NCBI GenBank assembly: GCA_029972225.1
Contig: CP124756.1
Location: 1,656,001 to 1,720,000 of the forward strand
Reading direction: 5' to 3'
Source of the DNA: Candidatus Thiothrix putei
GTDB lineage: Bacteria > Pseudomonadota > Gammaproteobacteria > Thiotrichales > Thiotrichaceae
DNA length: 64,000 nucleotides
Of this stretch, positions 26,345 through 34,780 are shown piece after piece. Numbering within the stretch: the stretch's first letter is position 1; each line of letters begins with the position of its first letter. A program made the position numbers and the translations under genes. Below the pieces are notes generated by a model. The model was not told the DNA's origin. It saw nothing but the letters and a program-made list of their open reading frames with translations, and made no database searches.

Positions 26345-28435
26345 GTGTTTCACAGCATCTACATAGCCGGGGCAGAACCCCACAGCGGTAAATCCATCAT
26401 CGTGCTGGGCATGATGGAAATGCTCCGTGCCATGACACCCAAAGTGGGGTTTTTCCGCCCCGTCATCCGCGAAAATAACGGGCGTGACCCGCTCATTCAC
26501 CTGATTTCCAAACGTTATGACTTGGATATGGCAGGCAGCGAACGCTACGGCGTGACGCAAGAGGTTGCCCGCAAAATGGTGGCAGCAGGTAACCATGACG
26601 AATTGCTCAAACTGATTCTCGCCAAATACCGCGCTGTACAAGAAAAAATGGACATCGTGGTATGTGTAGGCACCGATTTTACGGGGGCAAGTTCTGCGCT
26701 AGAACTTGATTTCAATGCCAGCCTCGCCAATCACTTCGGTTGCTTGTTCATGCCCGTGATCAAAGGGCATGGGCGCACCGCCGGTGAAATTGCCGATGCG
26801 GTGCGCATGTTGGAAGAGCATTTGGAAGCAGGGCAACACTGCGAGTTGCTGGCAGCCTTCGCTAACCGCGTTCCCCCCAATGAAGTGGATGAGCTGTCCA
26901 GCTTATTAAAAGGGTCGCGATTCCCATTTTATGTCTTGCCCGAAAAAAGTTCGTTGGAACGCCCCACTGTGGGTGAAATTGCCCGCGCTTTGCACTTCGA
27001 TTGCCTCTACGGTACGCCACAGTCGCTGAACCATGAAGTTTCGCGCTACAAAGTGGCGGCGATGCAGGTGCAAGATTTCCTCGGTCATTTGGAAAATTGT
27101 ACGCTGATTATTACCCCCGGCGACCGTTCCGACATTATTCTCGGCAGTCTGGCGGCGGATGCGTCCAGCAATTACCCGCTGATTGCGGGGTTGGTGCTGA
27201 CGGGGGGGCAACAACCCGCGCCGCAAGTCAGCAAGCTGCTGGAAGGCATGAATCCGTTGCGTTTGCCGATTTTGTCGTCACCGCTGGATACTTTCGAGAC
27301 AGCACTCAAAGTGAATGAAGTGGAGGGCAGTATTTTGCCTTCTGACGAACGCAAGATCGCGGTGGCCTTGGGCTTGATGGAATCGTGTGTGGATATGCAC
27401 CAGTTGCGCCAATTGATTATCCAGAACGTGGGGCAGCGTATGACCCCGCTAATGTTTGAATACGAACTGATCCAGCGTGCTAAAGCACAGCGCAAGCACA
27501 TTGTGTTGCCAGAAAGTAATGATGAGCGCGTGTTGCGAGCAGCAGAAATCCTGTCCTTGCGTGATGTGGTGAAAGTGAGTTTGCTGGGTGTTGAAGCTGA
27601 AGTGCGTGCGAAAGCCTCGCATTTGGGACTGAAATTGCGTGATGTGGCGATTATTGATCCGCGTCAATCGCCGTTGCGCCGCGAGTTTGCCGATGCGTAT
27701 TTCGAGCTGCGCAAGCACAAATGCCTTGCCCCAGAATTCGCGTGGGACACGATGGCGGATGTGAGTTATTTCGGCACGATGATGGTGCAGTTGGGCTATG
27801 CCGATGGGATGGTTTCCGGTGCGGCGCACACCACTCAGCACACGATTCGCCCCGCGTTTGAAATCATTAAGACCAAACCGGGGTGTTCACTGGTTTCCAG
27901 CGTGTTTTTCATGTGTTTGGAAGATCGGGTGTTGGTGTATGGCGATTGCGCGGTTAACCCCAACCCGAACGCGGCGCAATTGGCGGACATCGCGGTAACG
28001 TCTTCCGACACGGCGCGAATGTTTGGGATTGAGCCACGTACCGCGTTGCTATCGTATTCGTCGGGCGAATCCGGCAAAGGTGATGATGTGGAAATGGTGC
28101 GCATGGCGGTGCAGCTTGCTCATGAGAGCCGCCCTGATCTGAAACTCGATGGCCCGATCCAATACGATGCGGCAGTGGATGCCGAAGTGGGCAGTTCCAA
28201 AATGCCCAATAGCGACGTGGCAGGCAAGGCAACCGTGTTTATTTTCCCCGACCTCAATACCGGCAATAACACCTACAAAGCGGTGCAACGTTCCGCCAAT
28301 GCTGTCGCCATCGGCCCTGTCTTGCAAGGTTTGAACAAGCCGGTGAACGATCTTAGCCGTGGCTGTACGGTAGCGGATATTGTGAATACCGTGGTGATTA
28401 CCGCGATTCAGGCGCAACAGGAGACGGCAGCATGA
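26345..28435 (+). CDS. pta: Phosphate acetyltransferase (long form)
   Basis: A 696-residue Pta with three domains: an N-terminal P-loop dethiobiotin-synthetase-like domain (IAGAEPHSGKSIIVLGMM), a central DRTGG domain, and the C-terminal catalytic PTA_PTB domain (from about residue 375: RKHIVLPESNDERVLRAAEIL, YADGMVSGAAHTTQHTIRPA, YGDCAVNPNPNAAQLADIA, LSYSSGESGKGDDVEMV). It interconverts acetyl-CoA and acetyl phosphate. The GTG at 26345 is the first start after a TAA located in a G/C-rich repeat, and the only ribosome-site-like sequence (GAGGGG) comes from that repeat. The stop overlaps the ackA start (ATGA), so Pta and AckA are translationally coupled. Confidence 0.95.
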   Translation: MFHSIYIAGAEPHSGKSIIVLGMMEMLRAMTPKVGFFRPVIRENNGRDPLIHLISKRYDLDMAGSERYGVTQEVARKMVAAGNHDELLKLILAKYRAVQEKMDIVVCVGTDFTGASSALELDFNASLANHFGCLFMPVIKGHGRTAGEIADAVRMLEEHLEAGQHCELLAAFANRVPPNEVDELSSLLKGSRFPFYVLPEKSSLERPTVGEIARALHFDCLYGTPQSLNHEVSRYKVAAMQVQDFLGHLENCTLIITPGDRSDIILGSLAADASSNYPLIAGLVLTGGQQPAPQVSKLLEGMNPLRLPILSSPLDTFETALKVNEVEGSILPSDERKIAVALGLMESCVDMHQLRQLIIQNVGQRMTPLMFEYELIQRAKAQRKHIVLPESNDERVLRAAEILSLRDVVKVSLLGVEAEVRAKASHLGLKLRDVAIIDPRQSPLRREFADAYFELRKHKCLAPEFAWDTMADVSYFGTMMVQLGYADGMVSGAAHTTQHTIRPAFEIIKTKPGCSLVSSVFFMCLEDRVLVYGDCAVNPNPNAAQLADIAVTSSDTARMFGIEPRTALLSYSSGESGKGDDVEMVRMAVQLAHESRPDLKLDGPIQYDAAVDAEVGSSKMPNSDVAGKATVFIFPDLNTGNNTYKAVQRSANAVAIGPVLQGLNKPVNDLSRGCTVADIVNTVVITAIQAQQETAA

Positions 28436-29571
28436 AAATATTGGTGCTGAATGCGGGCAGTTCGTCGATCAAATACCAAGTGTTTGGCATGGAAGACCAG
28501 CAGGTGTTGGTCGGTGGGCTGCTTGACCGTATCGGTGAGGCGGGCAGTGAAATGGCTTCTCACGATGAGGCGTTGGCACGCATTATTCTGCATTTGCAGG
28601 CGGCAGGCATTACCGACATTGACGCGATTGGGCATCGGGTGGTGCATGGTGGCGAACAGTTTAAGCAGCCTGCGCTGATTGATGCGGCGGTGGTAGATGC
28701 TATCCGCGCCATGATTCCGTTAGCGCCGTTGCACAATCCGGCGAATTTGGCGGGGATTGAAGTGGCGCAACGGCTGTTTCCGGGGATTCCGCAAGTAGCT
28801 GTATTTGATACCGCATTCCACCAGACCATGCCGCCGGTGGCGTTCCGTTATGCGGTGCCAGTTGAGTTGTATCGGGAACACAAAGTGCGGCGTTACGGTT
28901 TTCACGGCACGTCGCATCATTACGTGGCGCAACAGGCGGCAGCGTATTTGCAACGTGAGTTAGCCGACCTCAATTTGATTACCCTGCATCTAGGGAATGG
29001 GTGTAGTGCAACAGCGATTGCGCGTGGCAAAAGCGTCGATACGTCAATGGGCATGACTCCGATGGAAGGCTTGGTGATGGGAACCCGTTGCGGTGATATT
29101 GACCCTGCGCTGCATTTTTACTTGCAACGCGAAACGGGCTTGTCGCCGGATGCTGTGGAAAGCCTGTTCAACAAACAAAGCGGGCTGAAAGGCTTGTGTG
29201 GTGTGGGTGATATGCGTGAAGTGCAGGCATTGGCGGATACGGGCGATACCGATGCGCAATTGGCTGAGGCGATGTTTGCTTACCGTGTGAAAAAATACAT
29301 CGGCGCATACAGTGCCGTGTTGGGACAGGTCGATGCGGTGATTTTCACCGGCGGCATTGGCGAACACTCGGCACGTATTCGGGCGCAAGTGTGTGCAAAT
29401 TTGCAAGTATTCGGCGTATACCCCGATCTTGCTAAAAATGCAGTGCATACCGCAGGCATTATGGCGTTTCAGCAGGAAACTGCTACCCTCAAGCTTTTGG
29501 TTATCCCGACCAATGAGGAGCTTGAAATTGCCCGCAGTACCGCCCAACAATTGTTTTTACGCCGGTCTTGA
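28432..29571 (+). CDS. ackA: Acetate kinase
   Basis: A 379-residue ASKHA-fold kinase: VLNAGSSSIKYQVF, GHRVVHGGEQF, VAVFDTAFHQTMPP, YRYGFHGTSH-type motif (RRYGFHGTSHHYV), HLGNGCSATAI, MTPMEGLVMGTRCGDIDP and FTGGIGEHSARIR are all present. It makes acetate and ATP from acetyl phosphate, or the reverse. It is coupled to pta and its 3' end overlaps the start of the FGGY kinase gene by about 44 bp, indicating one operon. Slightly shorter than the common 395-400 residues but without a missing motif. Confidence 0.95.
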   Translation: MKILVLNAGSSSIKYQVFGMEDQQVLVGGLLDRIGEAGSEMASHDEALARIILHLQAAGITDIDAIGHRVVHGGEQFKQPALIDAAVVDAIRAMIPLAPLHNPANLAGIEVAQRLFPGIPQVAVFDTAFHQTMPPVAFRYAVPVELYREHKVRRYGFHGTSHHYVAQQAAAYLQRELADLNLITLHLGNGCSATAIARGKSVDTSMGMTPMEGLVMGTRCGDIDPALHFYLQRETGLSPDAVESLFNKQSGLKGLCGVGDMREVQALADTGDTDAQLAEAMFAYRVKKYIGAYSAVLGQVDAVIFTGGIGEHSARIRAQVCANLQVFGVYPDLAKNAVHTAGIMAFQQETATLKLLVIPTNEELEIARSTAQQLFLRRS

Positions 29572-30862
29572 TTTAGGCACATCCGGTTGCCGGTTGATCG
29601 TTATTGATGGCAATCAGGCGGTGCGGGCAGAAGCGCGGGTGGTTTATCCAGAAGAACCCTCACCCCCGTCCCCTCTCCCAGAGGTAGAGGGGGGAAAGAC
29701 GGCGTTGTGGTGGGATGCTGTGCAGCAAGTCATGGCTGAAATCCCTGAGACTATTCGCACTACGCTGCAAGGAATTGCGGTGGATGGTACCTCTGGGACT
29801 ATTTTGCTGGCGGATGCGAATGGCAACCCGACTACGCCCGCGTTGATGTATAACGATGCGCGCGCACTGGAACAATCGCGCCGGATTGCCGCCATTGCAC
29901 CGCGAGACAGTGGGGCGCATGGCGCAACCAGCAGCCTCGCCAAACTGCTGTGGTTGCTGGAACACTACCCGGATCAGCCGCACGCTTACGTCCTGCACCA
30001 AGCCGATTGGATCGCCGGAAAACTCGCAGGGCAATTCGGTTTCAGCGACGAAAACAATTGCCTGAAGTTGGGCTATGACCCGGTAAAGCGCGAATGGCCT
30101 GCATGGGTGAAAGCGCTGGTTCCTGAGCACTTACTGCCTAGGGTTTTAGTGCCTGGGGAGAAAATCCCCCCCGCCCCCCCTTTTGCAAAGGGGGGAATAG
30201 GAACGGCGGCAGGTTCTCTTACTCCCCCCTTTGCAAAAGGGGGGCTAGGGGGGATTTTTCTTCACGCCGGAACCACCGATAGCATCGCCGCTTTTATCGC
30301 GACGGGGGCGAGTGAGTTTGGGGATGCGGTGACTTCTCTCGGCAGTTCCATTGCTCTTAAAATCATCAGTGACAAGCCTGTCTTTGCGCCTGAGTTTGGT
30401 ATTTACAGCCATCGTTTGGGGGATAAGTGGTTGGCGGGCGGGGCATCTAATAGCGGCGGGGCGGTATTGTTGCAGCACTTTTCCCGCGATGATTTACAGC
30501 GTTTGACGCCGCAACTTCAGCCAGATAAGCCGACGGGATTGGATTACTACCCGTTGAGCAAACTGGGCGAACGTTTTCCCCATGCCGATCCGCAATGGCT
30601 ACCGCGTTTAAGCCCGCGTCCGGCGGATGATGTGCAGTTTCTGCAAGCGATGCTTGAAGGGATGAGCCGGATTGAGAGGGAAGGCTGGCAACGTTTGCAT
30701 GAGCTGGGTGCGCCTTATCCGCGTACCTTGCGGACGGTTGGGGGCGGCAGTCGCAATCCCGCATGGATGCAAATGCGGGAAAGGCTAATCGGTGTGCCGT
30801 TTGTACCGTCCTTGCATGATGAAGCGGCGTTTGGGGCGGCATTATTGGCGTGTGGCGATTAA
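29528..30862 (+). CDS. FGGY-family carbohydrate kinase
   Basis: About 444 residues from a TTG at 29528, which has GAGGAG seven bases upstream; the open frame continues further upstream through ackA but that part is only a shadow. YAGLDLGTSGCRLIVIDGN is the N-terminal phosphate-1 motif, AVDGTSGTILLAD, HQADWIAGKLAG and the C-terminal TVGGGSRNPAWMQ are FGGY signatures of xylulokinase/ribulokinase-type enzymes. It should phosphorylate a pentulose or polyol. Two segments do not belong to the family: PSPPSPLPEVEGG and a longer PPAPPFAKGG ... PPFAKGGLGG stretch. Both are encoded by G/C-rich interspersed repeats inserted in frame, and the second falls in the ATP/substrate domain linker. Function may be retained or impaired. 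Confidence 0.85.
   Translation: MPAVPPNNCFYAGLDLGTSGCRLIVIDGNQAVRAEARVVYPEEPSPPSPLPEVEGGKTALWWDAVQQVMAEIPETIRTTLQGIAVDGTSGTILLADANGNPTTPALMYNDARALEQSRRIAAIAPRDSGAHGATSSLAKLLWLLEHYPDQPHAYVLHQADWIAGKLAGQFGFSDENNCLKLGYDPVKREWPAWVKALVPEHLLPRVLVPGEKIPPAPPFAKGGIGTAAGSLTPPFAKGGLGGIFLHAGTTDSIAAFIATGASEFGDAVTSLGSSIALKIISDKPVFAPEFGIYSHRLGDKWLAGGASNSGGAVLLQHFSRDDLQRLTPQLQPDKPTGLDYYPLSKLGERFPHADPQWLPRLSPRPADDVQFLQAMLEGMSRIEREGWQRLHELGAPYPRTLRTVGGGSRNPAWMQMRERLIGVPFVPSLHDEAAFGAALLACGD
29656..29697. repeat. G/C-rich repeat inside the FGGY kinase gene (first)
   Basis: Reads AACCCTCACCCCCGTCCCCT then CTCCCAGAGGTAGAGGGGGG. It encodes the proline-rich PSPPSPLPEVEGG, which is foreign to the kinase family, and is in frame. 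Confidence 0.65.
30160..30259. repeat. Head-to-head palindromic repeat inside the FGGY kinase gene (second)
   Basis: Two arms of about 38 bp face each other: AAAATCCCCC ... TTTTGCAAAGGGGGG on the left and CCCCCCTTTGCAAAAGG ... GGGGGGATTTTT on the right, separated by a short spacer. Each arm contains its own CCCCCC(T)TTGCAAA(A)GGGGGG palindrome. It encodes KIPPAPPFAKGG and TPPFAKGGLGGIF, keeping the frame open. Confidence 0.8.
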
Positions 30863-32241
30863 TTCAACTGCACCCGCGTCCCCCACGGCACGGGCGACTT
30901 GCCTTTCACCAACCAAATCACCGGATAATTCGGTTGCACTTTGGGGAAATACCCCTGTGCATCCGTGAAATACACCAAAATATCCGGTTGCTGATCTTGG
31001 GTTTGCACCCACTCAAACACAGGGCGGAAATCGGTTGAACCACCACCGGGCATGGCTTGCGGTAACGTCGCTTCTTCCCACGGCTCAAAGCGGCGCGGAA
31101 AACCTTCTACCACTTCGGAATCACACGCGAGCAAGGTAACAGCAGCGCGAACCTGCCCTTTGATCACATTAATTTCTGATAAACAGTCCTGCAATTCCTT
31201 GTCATTCACCGAGCCACTCACATCCAGCGCGACGACGGCGTTGATTTGATAGCTTTTCAGCGTCGGGAATATCGCGGGGTCGCCGCGCCGTGACGAGGGG
31301 CGGGCGTAGCTGTAATCATCGCGTGCTACGGCGGTCATGTAGTGCGCCAGCAAGGTACGCCAGGGCAAGCGGGGTTGCAGCAGTTCTTCCACCAAGCGTT
31401 TCATGACGCCGCTGAGTTTTCCGGCTTGTTGCGCTTGTTGGGCGGCTCCGGCAAGGCGTTGTTGCCATTGTACGCTGAGGTCTTCGGCTTCTTGCTGGTT
31501 CAGTGGGGGCGGTGGGGGTTCGCCATCTTCGCTGGGTTCATCGGGGGATTGTTGTTGGGTGTTGCCGTCGCCTTCGTTGGCATCTTGCGGTTGGGATTCG
31601 GCTTCGCCGGATTCGCCCGCGTCTTGTGCGTCAGGTTGCTGCGGTGGGGTGTCGTTATCGGGTTCGGTATCCGTATCGGATTCTTCGGGGGTGTCATCCG
31701 CGTTGGTCGGGTTGTCTTGCTTGTCGCGGTTATCCAGCGGGTTTTCGCTTTTGTCGCTGCTGCCTTCGTTGGGGTTGGTTTCCTTGTCGTACAGGTGCTG
31801 ATCCATCGTTTCGGTCATGTCGTTATCGTCGAGGAGCGGGTAAATCTCCTCGGCACTCATGCCGACGTATTCCTTCATCATAATCATGCCGGGTGGCGGT
31901 TTGAGGCCGTCGGCAATCAGGATGGGGTTGATGGCGTAATCACAGGCCAGATCCCAGCGGTGTTTGACGCGGTGGGCGCGGCGGGCGAAATGCGACAAGG
32001 CGCAATGCAGGGCTTCGTGGGCGAGGACGAATTGCGCTTCGTCGGTGCGTAATTCCTGCACGTATTCGGGGTTGTAGTAGAACTTGCGGGCATCCGTGCC
32101 GGTCGTCGGACACCATGCCGGATTCGCAATTTGTAACGGCAGACGCAGCACGAGTGCACCCAGAAACGGTTTATCCAGAATCAGTTTGGTGCGGGCGGCA
32201 ACCAGTTTGTCTTCAATGGCTTTGATGTCGATGTCAGGCAT
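30859..32241 (-). CDS. DUF2201-type putative metallopeptidase with VWA-like domain
   Basis: A 460-residue cytoplasmic protein. Residues about 1-135 form the metallopeptidase-like domain with VLAHEALHCALSH (HExxH) and the CDYAINPIL motif that follows in this family. Residues about 150-250 are a highly acidic, proline/glutamine-rich linker. The C-terminus is VWA-like with VALDVSGSVND (MIDAS DxSxS) and GGGSTDFRPVFEWV. Family members are commonly paired with a MoxR-type AAA ATPase, proposed to act as a chaperone or metal-insertion pair; no such ATPase is adjacent here. It converges on the FGGY kinase with a 4-bp overlap. The molecular role is unproven. Confidence 0.85.
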   Translation of the reverse strand: MPDIDIKAIEDKLVAARTKLILDKPFLGALVLRLPLQIANPAWCPTTGTDARKFYYNPEYVQELRTDEAQFVLAHEALHCALSHFARRAHRVKHRWDLACDYAINPILIADGLKPPPGMIMMKEYVGMSAEEIYPLLDDNDMTETMDQHLYDKETNPNEGSSDKSENPLDNRDKQDNPTNADDTPEESDTDTEPDNDTPPQQPDAQDAGESGEAESQPQDANEGDGNTQQQSPDEPSEDGEPPPPPLNQQEAEDLSVQWQQRLAGAAQQAQQAGKLSGVMKRLVEELLQPRLPWRTLLAHYMTAVARDDYSYARPSSRRGDPAIFPTLKSYQINAVVALDVSGSVNDKELQDCLSEINVIKGQVRAAVTLLACDSEVVEGFPRRFEPWEEATLPQAMPGGGSTDFRPVFEWVQTQDQQPDILVYFTDAQGYFPKVQPNYPVIWLVKGKSPVPWGTRVQLN

Positions 32242-32321
32242 GTTGGACGGCAGTTGTTGGGGAAAAATGCCATGGTAGGGGGAGCGGGGGTAATGTGCAA
32301 ATGGGCATACACAAAGCCAAT

Positions 32322-32350
32322 AAAAAGCCTCTTCCGAGTGGAAGAGGCTC
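32322..32350 (-). terminator. Rho-independent terminator after the ppdK remnant
   Basis: Stem GCCTCTTCC / GGAAGAGGC with a 4-nt loop, followed on the minus strand by TTTTT. It sits 9 bp past the last stop of the PPDK remnant, so the ancestral gene's own terminator is preserved. Confidence 0.88.
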
Positions 32351-32358
32351 GTGGGGCG

Positions 32359-33864
32359 CTATGCTGCTTTGTCAGTGACCGCTTTTTCCTTGCCCAGCAG
32401 TATTTGGGCATGAGCCGCAGCCAAGCGTGCAATCGGCACACGCGGCCCAGAACAAGACACGTAGTTCAACCCGATTTCATCACAGAAACGGATGGAAGCC
32501 GGATGCCCCCCATGTTCGCCGCAAATACCAACCTTGAGGGTAGGGTGCGTGCTGCGTCCCCAGCCAACTGCCAGTCCCATCAAGCGCCCGACGCCTTTCA
32601 CGTCCAGCACCTCGAAGGGGTTGTCCTGCAAGATTTCGCGTTCGTTGTACATCGGCAGGAACTTGTTCTCGGCATCTTCACGCGAGAATGAGAAGGTGGC
32701 TTGGGTCAGGTCGTTGGTGCCGAAGGAGAAGAATTGCGCTTCTTCCGCCAGACTTTCGGCCCGCATACAGGCACGCACCACTTCCATCATGCTGCCAAAC
32801 TGGTAGCTGACCTTGACGCCGAAAGTGGCTTCGACCTGTTGATGCACCGATTGCACCAGCTTTTTGACGTGCTTAAGCTCTTCGGCGGTACAAACTTGCG
32901 GAACCATGATTTCGGGGGAAACCGGGATGCCCGCCTTGGTGCAGTCAGCCGCCGCTTCCAGCACCGCGCGGATTTGCATGGTGTAGCCTTGCACCGATAA
33001 ACGCAGGTGGCGCAATTACTCCAGCTCATCGACCAGTTGCTGTTCGGAGGGCAGGAATTCGTGGATTGGCGGGTCGAGCAGGCGCACCGTGACCGGGCGC
33101 GGCGACATGGTTTTGAACACTTCCTTGAAATCGGCACGCTGGATCGGCAACAGCTTGTCGAGTGCCGCTTGGCGTTGTTCAGCAGTGTCCGCCACGATCA
33201 TGTCGATGACGATGGGCAGGCGTTCGGCGGCGTTGAACATGCGTTCGGTGCGGCACAGGCCGATGCCCATTGCGCCGTATTTGAGGGCGCGGGCGGCATC
33301 ATTGGGGGTGTCGGCGTTGGCCATCACTTTGAGGCGGGCAGCTTTGTCTGCCCAGCCGAGCAGGGTGATGAGTTCATCCGAGAAGTCCGCTTCGACTTTG
33401 GGTACAGCGCCAAGGTAAATGCTGCCGCTAGTGCCGTCGAGGGTGATGACATCGCCTTCCTTGATGATGGTGTTGCCGACGAATGCCTTGCGTAATTGCA
33501 CTTCAACGTGGATGTCTTCTGCCCCGGCGACGCAAGGTTTGCCCATGCCGCGTGCTACTACCGCCGCGTGCGAAGATTGGATGAAACGGCGGTAGGAGTC
33601 GTAGCCGAAGCGTTCGTTACGGGTGTGGGCAATCAGCCCAACCAGTGTTTGCGAATTCAGCCCAAGGTTGAGGATGGTATCCATCATGCCGGGCATTGAC
33701 ATGGCTGAGCCGGAACGTACCGAAACCAGCAAGGGGTCTGTGGCGCTACCAAAGCGCTTGCCAGTGGCGGCTTCCAGCATTCCCATCTGGTCACGGGTTT
33801 GTGCCATGACGCCATCGGGCAACTGGTGTTCAGGTTGAGCTAAGGGGTTTGAAACAGTTACCAT
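32359..33864 (-). pseudogene. ppdK: Pyruvate, phosphate dikinase remnant with internal deletions
   Basis: Two abutting minus-strand frames (33864-33016 and 33015-32359) give about 500 residues against roughly 870-900 for PPDK. Retained pieces, in family order: LEAATGKRFG and SVRSGSAMSMPGMMDTILNLGLN (nucleotide domain), SSHAAVVARGMGKPC (the phospho-histidine loop), GIGLCRTERMF, PVTVRLLDPPIHEFLP, FSFGTNDLTQATFSFSRED and GICGEHGGHP (PEP domain with the catalytic cysteine). Missing are the N-terminal start, most of the ATP-grasp domain between YDSYRRFIQ and SSHAAV, and the NPMLGHRG arginine loop. A TAA at 33016-33018 separates the frames. ATP-dependent function is not possible from this copy. The surviving segments remain well conserved, which suggests recent collapse. 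Confidence 0.75.
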
Positions 33865-33952
33865 AAAATCTATCTAAATCTATTCAAACTTTATCATTTT
33901 GGTTAGGTTTATAAAAGCGTAGTGCCGTTTATCCGTAAAAGATAGCAGCAAA

Positions 33953-33986
33953 AGCACGGATGACTAGACAACTATCACACCGTGCT
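33953..33986. repeat. Hairpin upstream of tnpB (probable left end of an IS605/IS1341-type element)
   Basis: Stem AGCACGG / CCGTGCT with a 20-nt loop, 15 bp before the tnpB start. Subterminal hairpins recognised as single strands are the usual ends of this IS class. Weak, similar sequences (TCTATCTAAATCTATT near 33870 and the complement of AGATTTGGGTAGG near 38205) may mark the outer limits, but no exact boundary can be called. Confidence 0.4.
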
Positions 33987-34780
33987 GCATTCTGTTTGCC
34001 ATGATCATCAGCCACAAAATCCGCCTTGACCCCAACCATAAGCAAGCGACGTACTTGGCGAAAGCCGCTGGTACAGCACGGTTCGCCTACAACTGGGCGT
34101 TGGCAGAATGGCAAACCCAATACGCCGCATGGAAAGACGATAACACCCAGCCAAAACCCAACCAAATGGGCTTGCGCCGCCAATTGAACGCCATCAAACG
34201 CGAACAATTCCCCTGGATGCTGGAAGTCACCAAAAACGCCCCGCAAATGGCGATTATCCAACTCGGTGCAGCTTTCAAGAACTTCTTTGCGGGGCGAGCC
34301 AAGTACCCGCAATTCAAAAAGAAAGGCAAAAGCCGCGACAGTTTCACCCTCACCAACGACCAGTTCAGCCTTGACGGTTGAGCCACTTGCAAAATTACAT
34401 TTTCAGCGTGAACCTTCCTTCATCTGAAGGAAAAAAGAAGTGTGGGCTGCCGTTTTCGGCGATAATAGAAGCATCAAAACAACCATTAAGCCCACGCTAT
34501 GAATTCTACCGAACGCGCCCTGATTGCACAACGCTGGAGTTTGCTGCAAATTGAAGTACTGCCTTGCTTCAATGATGCCTTTGGCACATTGACCCCCAAG
34601 CTTGAAAAGCTCATTCACGTACTGGAGCTGACGCGCATTGAAGATTTTGTGCGCTCTTTTCGTGATGGGTCTGGACGGCCAGCGACGGAGCGATCTTGGT
34701 TTGCCAATGCTTTTGTCGCCAAAAGCGTGCTCAATATTGTCAATACGCGAGCACTCATTGACCGGCTGCAAAACGATCGC

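Noticed and set aside
29357-29527. Upstream extension of the FGGY kinase frame
   Set aside because: It overlaps ackA in another frame; the kinase fold starts at YAGLDLGTS and a TTG with a good ribosome site lies just before it.
30160-30259. Strong hairpin as a transcription terminator
   Set aside because: It lies inside an open reading frame with family motifs on both sides and matches a dispersed repeat, so it is treated as an inserted palindrome.
31342-32052. A 236-codon plus-strand Gly/Val-rich open frame
   Set aside because: It lies opposite the acidic Asp/Glu/Pro linker of the DUF2201/VWA gene, and its composition is explained by that.
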